Assembly: GCA_947483345.1 (NCBI GenBank)
Contig: CANKNL010000026.1
Location: forward strand, 1-17,313
DNA from: Chitinophagaceae bacterium
Lineage (GTDB): Bacteria; Bacteroidota; Bacteroidia; Chitinophagales; Chitinophagaceae
DNA: 17,313 bases
Reading direction: 5' to 3'
The position numbers and the translations under genes are program-made. A model generated the notes under the pieces. It worked only from the letters and a program-made list of their open reading frames with translations. It did no database searches and was not told the origin of the DNA. Numbering within the stretch: position 1 is the first letter of the stretch; each line of letters starts with the position of its first letter. Shown here piece by piece: positions 14,902-17,313 of this stretch.

Positions 14902-15003
14902 CCGGAAGGCACTGCACATAACCCTATTGCTACCGTAAACTTTGAGTTGAATGGTGAAAAGAAGATCATGCTCAATTATGCCAAGCTGAGGATTATGGAA
15001 TAA
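14896..15003 (+). pseudogene. Duplicated, diverged 3' end of the uvrD/pcrA gene
   Basis: Bases 14904-15003 align without gaps to the last 100 bases of the helicase gene (14712-14811, offset exactly 192), with about 10 mismatches. The same stop codon is kept. The translation GTAHNPIATVNFELNGEKK continues to LRIME and differs from the real tail at three residues (Ala to Thr, Asp to Glu, Val to Met), while the other changes are synonymous, including a CGC to AGG arginine codon. The fragment thus diverged while part of a working gene. An ATG at 14896, supplied by the REP-like element, creates a 35-codon frame, probably not functional. It is a remnant of a second uvrD allele or of a recombination event. 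Confidence 0.85.
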
Positions 15004-15012
15004 TTTTTTTAT

Positions 15013-15086
15013 CGCAGAGAAGCGGAGAAAATGAGGATACACAGATTTTTTTTCTTTGCGTATTCTCTTTAGCTCATTTTCTCAGC
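15013..15086. repeat. Long imperfect inverted repeat (MITE/REP-like)
   Basis: The arms 15022-15035 and 15073-15086 match at 13 of 14 positions, and inner segments (GATACACAGA with TCTTTGCGTAT) can extend the hairpin. The CGCAGAGAAGCGGAG start resembles the 'cgcagag' interspersed inverted repeats found in many genomes. It begins 10 bases after the duplicated helicase tail. It has no coding capacity and could be a non-autonomous element. Confidence 0.6.
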
Positions 15087-15160
15087 GTTGAATTTCCTTG
15101 CGAAATCCGAAAAATATCCCTTTTAACAGCCTTTTCAAACCAAAACAGCATAAATCTTGT

Positions 15161-15168
15161 TAGTTTTG
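15161..15168 (+). promoter_or_regulatory. -7 box of the Nfu gene (TAGTTTTG)
   Basis: An exact TAnnTTTG match that predicts a leader of about 19 nt before the ATG at 15194. The -33 element is a weak TTTTC at 15132-15136. Confidence 0.55.
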
Positions 15169-15193
15169 TATCTGACTTTTTAAATATAGTTTT

Positions 15194-15793
15194 ATGATCA
15201 AGACAGGAAATCCCGTTATCAGTATCTATACCGAGATGACACCCAACCCCGAAACGATGAAGTTTGTAGCAAATAAACTTTTATATCCGGGTAAGAGTAT
15301 CGACTTTTCGGATGAAGCCGGTGCAAAACCATCGCCTCTGGCACAGGAGCTGTTTACCTTTCCCTTTATTAAAGCTGTTTTTATAGCCAGTAATTTTATT
15401 ACGCTTACTAAAACTTCCGAAACCGAAGATTGGCAGGATGTGATCCCTTCAATCAAAACATTTTTAAAAGAATACCTCGAAGAAGGCAAAGTGGTGGTAA
15501 ATGATGAAGATGTGGCAGCCATGAAAACCGAGAGTAGCAATACCGTTAGTGCAGATGATGATGATGTGGTAAAACGCATAAAAGAACTTTTGGAAAATTA
15601 TGTAAAGCCCGCGGTTGAAATGGACGGCGGTGCCATTCAGTTTAAAAGTTATGAAGATGGCAGGGTTAATTTAATGATGCAGGGAAGCTGCAGTGGTTGT
15701 CCATCAAGTATGATCACTTTAAAAGCCGGCATAGAAGGTATGATGAAACGCATGATACCCGAAGTGAAGGAAGTGGTTGCGGAAGCGGAGTAG
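15194..15793 (+). CDS. Nfu-type iron-sulfur cluster scaffold/carrier (NifU C-terminal domain)
   Basis: The product has 199 residues. The N-terminal Nfu_N domain covers about 8-97, with the typical TPNPETMKFVANK near residues 16-28 and LAQELFTFPFIKAVFI at 49-64. A poor-complexity linker with an acidic stretch (SADDDD, 119-124) follows. The C-terminal NifU domain covers 125-195 and holds the cluster-binding pair Cys166 and Cys169 in GSCSGCPSS, after EMDGGAIQF. Such proteins bind a 4Fe-4S cluster at a dimer interface and pass it to apo-enzymes. This two-domain form is the usual Bacteroidota Nfu, different in its N terminus from E. coli NfuA (which has a degenerate A-type domain). It is a single-gene unit with its own -7 box and terminator. 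Confidence 0.93.
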   Translation: MIKTGNPVISIYTEMTPNPETMKFVANKLLYPGKSIDFSDEAGAKPSPLAQELFTFPFIKAVFIASNFITLTKTSETEDWQDVIPSIKTFLKEYLEEGKVVVNDEDVAAMKTESSNTVSADDDDVVKRIKELLENYVKPAVEMDGGAIQFKSYEDGRVNLMMQGSCSGCPSSMITLKAGIEGMMKRMIPEVKEVVAEAE

Positions 15794-15826
15794 TTTATCT
15801 GTTTACCTGTTAAATAGTTTATGAGT

Positions 15827-15859
15827 AAAGCACTTCAACTTTGAAGTGCTTTTTCTTTT
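15827..15859 (+). terminator. Intrinsic terminator of the Nfu gene
   Basis: A perfect 11-bp stem (15827-15837 with 15842-15852) with a 4-nt loop leads into a T-rich tail to 15859. It starts 34 bases after the Nfu stop. Confidence 0.92.
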
Positions 15860-15894
15860 AGTTAATTGATGCTAACTTGAATATGTATTTCGTC

Positions 15895-16518
15895 ATGAAA
15901 AATAATTCAGCCTTACATATCATTGCTGCTGCACTGCTGTTTCTTTTAGCCGGTTGTTATGTAAGCAATAATCCACAACGTAAAGAACTTAAATTACTGC
16001 AAAAAGGAAAACTTAAAGACGACAGCAGTTTCATTTATCACCTTCCTTACGAAGAAAACAAAACACATGTATTGGTACAGGGATATTTCAGTAATTACAC
16101 ACATAAACACCGTGCAGCCCTCGATTTTAAAATGAAGAGGGGAACAAAAATTTGTGCCGTAAGAGATGGAATTGTAGTACGGCTTAAAAAAGACGGAAAC
16201 AAGGGTGGCAGTAACAGTAAATACCGCTCCTTCGGTAATTTTGTTGTTATTCAACATGCCGACAGCAGCAGATCCGGTTACTGGCATTTACAGTTAAATG
16301 GCGTGCTGGTAAATATTGGCGATACCGTAAAACAGGGCCAGGTAATTGGACTGAGTGGAAAAACGGGTTATACTTATTTTCCGCATTTACATTTTATTAT
16401 ATGGAGATCTGACAAAAAAAATGGCTGGCAACAAATTGGTTCCCGCTTTCAAACCAACAAAGGAATCCGTTATCTTCGGCCTTTCAGATTTTATCGCAAT
16501 CAAATACCAAACAATTAA
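15895..16518 (+). CDS. M23-family (LytM-like) metallopeptidase lipoprotein
   Basis: The protein has 207 residues from the ATG at 15895; ATG 15883 and TTG 15877 are upstream in frame but would lengthen the signal's n-region. The lipobox is near perfect: LLAGC with Cys21 as lipidation site. The M23 fold follows: THKHRAALDF with His72 and Asp77 as the first zinc ligands, GTKICAVRDGIVVRL (83-97), GNFVVIQHAD (114-123), YWHLQ with His131, GDTVKQGQVIGLSGKTG (142-158), and HLHF with His164 and His166. All zinc and catalytic histidines are present, so it is probably an active peptidoglycan endopeptidase or a glycyl-peptide hydrolase in the envelope. The spacing HxxxxD is one residue longer than the classical HxxxD. 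It leads a three-gene cluster with pnuC five bases downstream. Confidence 0.9.
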   Translation: MKNNSALHIIAAALLFLLAGCYVSNNPQRKELKLLQKGKLKDDSSFIYHLPYEENKTHVLVQGYFSNYTHKHRAALDFKMKRGTKICAVRDGIVVRLKKDGNKGGSNSKYRSFGNFVVIQHADSSRSGYWHLQLNGVLVNIGDTVKQGQVIGLSGKTGYTYFPHLHFIIWRSDKKNGWQQIGSRFQTNKGIRYLRPFRFYRNQIPNN

Positions 16519-16523
16519 ACCCC

Positions 16524-17153
16524 TTGACTATAACAGAAGTTTTTCAGCAGTTTATGGCAGATATGCACAACACACGTTGGTTTGAGTACGTGGCAGTATT
16601 TGCAGGCATTGCCAGTGTTTGGTACTCACGTGCCGAAAATATTTTAGTTTACCCGGTGGGATTGATCAACACCATTATTTATATCTACATAAGTTTTGAT
16701 GGGCATTTGTTGGGCGAAGCCACAGTAAATTTTTATTACACGGTGATGAGTATTTCGGGCTGGTACATGTGGACAAGAAAAGACCAGCAAAAGGAAATTG
16801 TAATGCATATTACTTATTCCAGTAAAAAAGACTGGATGCAACAAATGCTGTTCTTCCTGTTTTTTTATACCAGCATTTTTATGGCGCTTACCTATTTTAA
16901 AGGGGCTTTTTTTGATGGCGTTATTCCCTGGGCTGATGCCTTTGCATCTGCCACAGCATTTACCGGCATGTGGCTGATGACAAAAAAGAAAGTGGAAAGC
17001 TGGTACTGGTGGATCGCTACCAATATTGCATCCATACCATTGTACTTTGTAAAACATTATGTTTTTACCAGTGTGTATTATGTGGTGTTACTGTTGATGG
17101 CTGTGTTTGGTTTATTTGAATGGATGAAAAAAGCTAAACTAAATAAAGCATGA
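16524..17153 (+). CDS. pnuC: PnuC-family nicotinamide riboside (or related vitamin) transporter
   Basis: The protein has 209 residues from a TTG at 16524, five bases after the M23 stop; an ATG at 16554 would shorten it by ten residues and is a fair alternative. There are about seven hydrophobic segments. PnuC hallmarks are visible: the first helix ending in SVWYSRAENILVYPVGLIN (31-49), the NFYYTVMSISGWYMW segment (69-83), and the C-terminal half with ESWYWWIATNIASIPLYF (157-174), where the W..W and N residues bind the riboside in characterised PnuC. PnuC imports nicotinamide riboside for NAD synthesis by facilitated diffusion coupled to phosphorylation. The relative PnuT carries thiamine; no TPP riboswitch or thiamine gene is present here, which favours PnuC. 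No NadR-like kinase is in view. Confidence 0.9.
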   Translation: MTITEVFQQFMADMHNTRWFEYVAVFAGIASVWYSRAENILVYPVGLINTIIYIYISFDGHLLGEATVNFYYTVMSISGWYMWTRKDQQKEIVMHITYSSKKDWMQQMLFFLFFYTSIFMALTYFKGAFFDGVIPWADAFASATAFTGMWLMTKKKVESWYWWIATNIASIPLYFVKHYVFTSVYYVVLLLMAVFGLFEWMKKAKLNKA

Positions 17154-17313
17154 GTTACTGTTCATTTATCGGTTCAATGAAACCGGGCGAACAATCGGTT
17201 CATAAAATTTATCATGATACCCAATATGGTTTTCCTATTGATGATGATAACGAATTGTTTTGCCGGCTGGTTTTAGAAATAAACCAGGCCGGCCTTAGCT
17301 GGACCACCATCCT
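17150..17313 (+). CDS. tag: DNA-3-methyladenine glycosylase I, N-terminal part (3' truncated by window)
   Basis: The ATG at 17150 overlaps the pnuC stop in an ATGA, so translation is probably coupled. The 54 visible residues start MSYCSFIGSMKPGEQ and match Tag: Cys4 (zinc ligand; Cys4 in E. coli Tag), His22 in IYHDTQYGFP (zinc ligand equivalent to E. coli His17 in YHDNEWG), then LVLEINQAGLSWTTIL with Glu44, the residue equivalent to the E. coli Tag Glu38 used in 3-methyladenine recognition. Tag removes 3-methyladenine from alkylated DNA to start base-excision repair. The remaining zinc ligands lie outside the window. Pairing with pnuC and the M23 gene looks like simple co-transcription. Confidence 0.93.
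   Translation, partial: MSYCSFIGSMKPGEQSVHKIYHDTQYGFPIDDDNELFCRLVLEINQAGLSWTTI

Noticed and set aside
14896..15003. 35-codon small protein made of the REP-derived ATG plus the helicase tail
   Set aside because: It is better explained as a remnant of the helicase C terminus; half a Tudor-like domain is unlikely to fold, and there is no promoter.
16524..16524. TPP or NAD riboswitch controlling pnuC
   Set aside because: The gene starts five bases after the M23 stop, leaving no leader for a riboswitch.
1..17313. CRISPR array, prophage, transposase, toxin-antitoxin or defence island
   Set aside because: No spaced repeats, integrase, transposase or paired small toxin-antitoxin genes were visible; all large frames are housekeeping or envelope genes.

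Overview
The window reads as a chromosomal segment of a Bacteroidota bacterium, most likely Chitinophagaceae or a close relative. The reasons are: the -7 promoter box TAnnTTTG recurs upstream of most genes, ribosome binding sites are weak and several starts are TTG, signal peptides end in the Bacteroidota style (SAQ, FSQ), and the gene families are typical (long-form PurF, DUF4834-like tail, S1/P1 nuclease, Nfu with an N-terminal Nfu_N domain). These taxonomic statements are inference; no rRNA is present.

Layout. 1-1800: the tail of a DUF4834-like protein, a YihX-type HAD phosphatase, a CAU-anticodon tRNA (probably tRNA-Ile2) with its own terminator, and an outer-membrane beta-barrel protein. 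1800-7200: a long PurF-family amidophosphoribosyltransferase, a secreted S1/P1 nuclease, a phytase-like lipoprotein, a SixA-type phosphatase and a secreted protein of unknown function. 7200-9300: an EamA transporter and recA. 9300-9676: a gene-free stretch with nested hairpins and a strong minus-strand terminator, the best candidate for an unannotated RNA. 9677-12000: an M19-like metallopeptidase and an ECF sigma factor. 12460-15200: a UvrD/PcrA helicase, followed by a short REP-like hairpin, a 100-bp diverged second copy of the helicase gene's 3' end, and an imperfect inverted repeat. 15194-17313: an Nfu iron-sulfur scaffold gene with terminator, then a tight cluster of an M23 lipoprotein, PnuC, and the start of a DNA-3-methyladenine glycosylase I.

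How it fits together. Most of this is housekeeping: nucleotide synthesis (PurF), DNA repair and recombination (RecA, UvrD/PcrA, Tag), cofactor supply (PnuC, Nfu) and envelope proteins. Genes are mainly single units with their own promoters and terminators; the only clear operon is M23-pnuC-tag. I see no phage, CRISPR array, transposase or obvious defence system. The observations most worth a second look are the uvrD 3'-end duplication next to two repeat elements, the structured minus-strand RNA region upstream of recA, and a PurF that has lost the iron-sulfur cysteines while keeping a propeptide-like N terminus.
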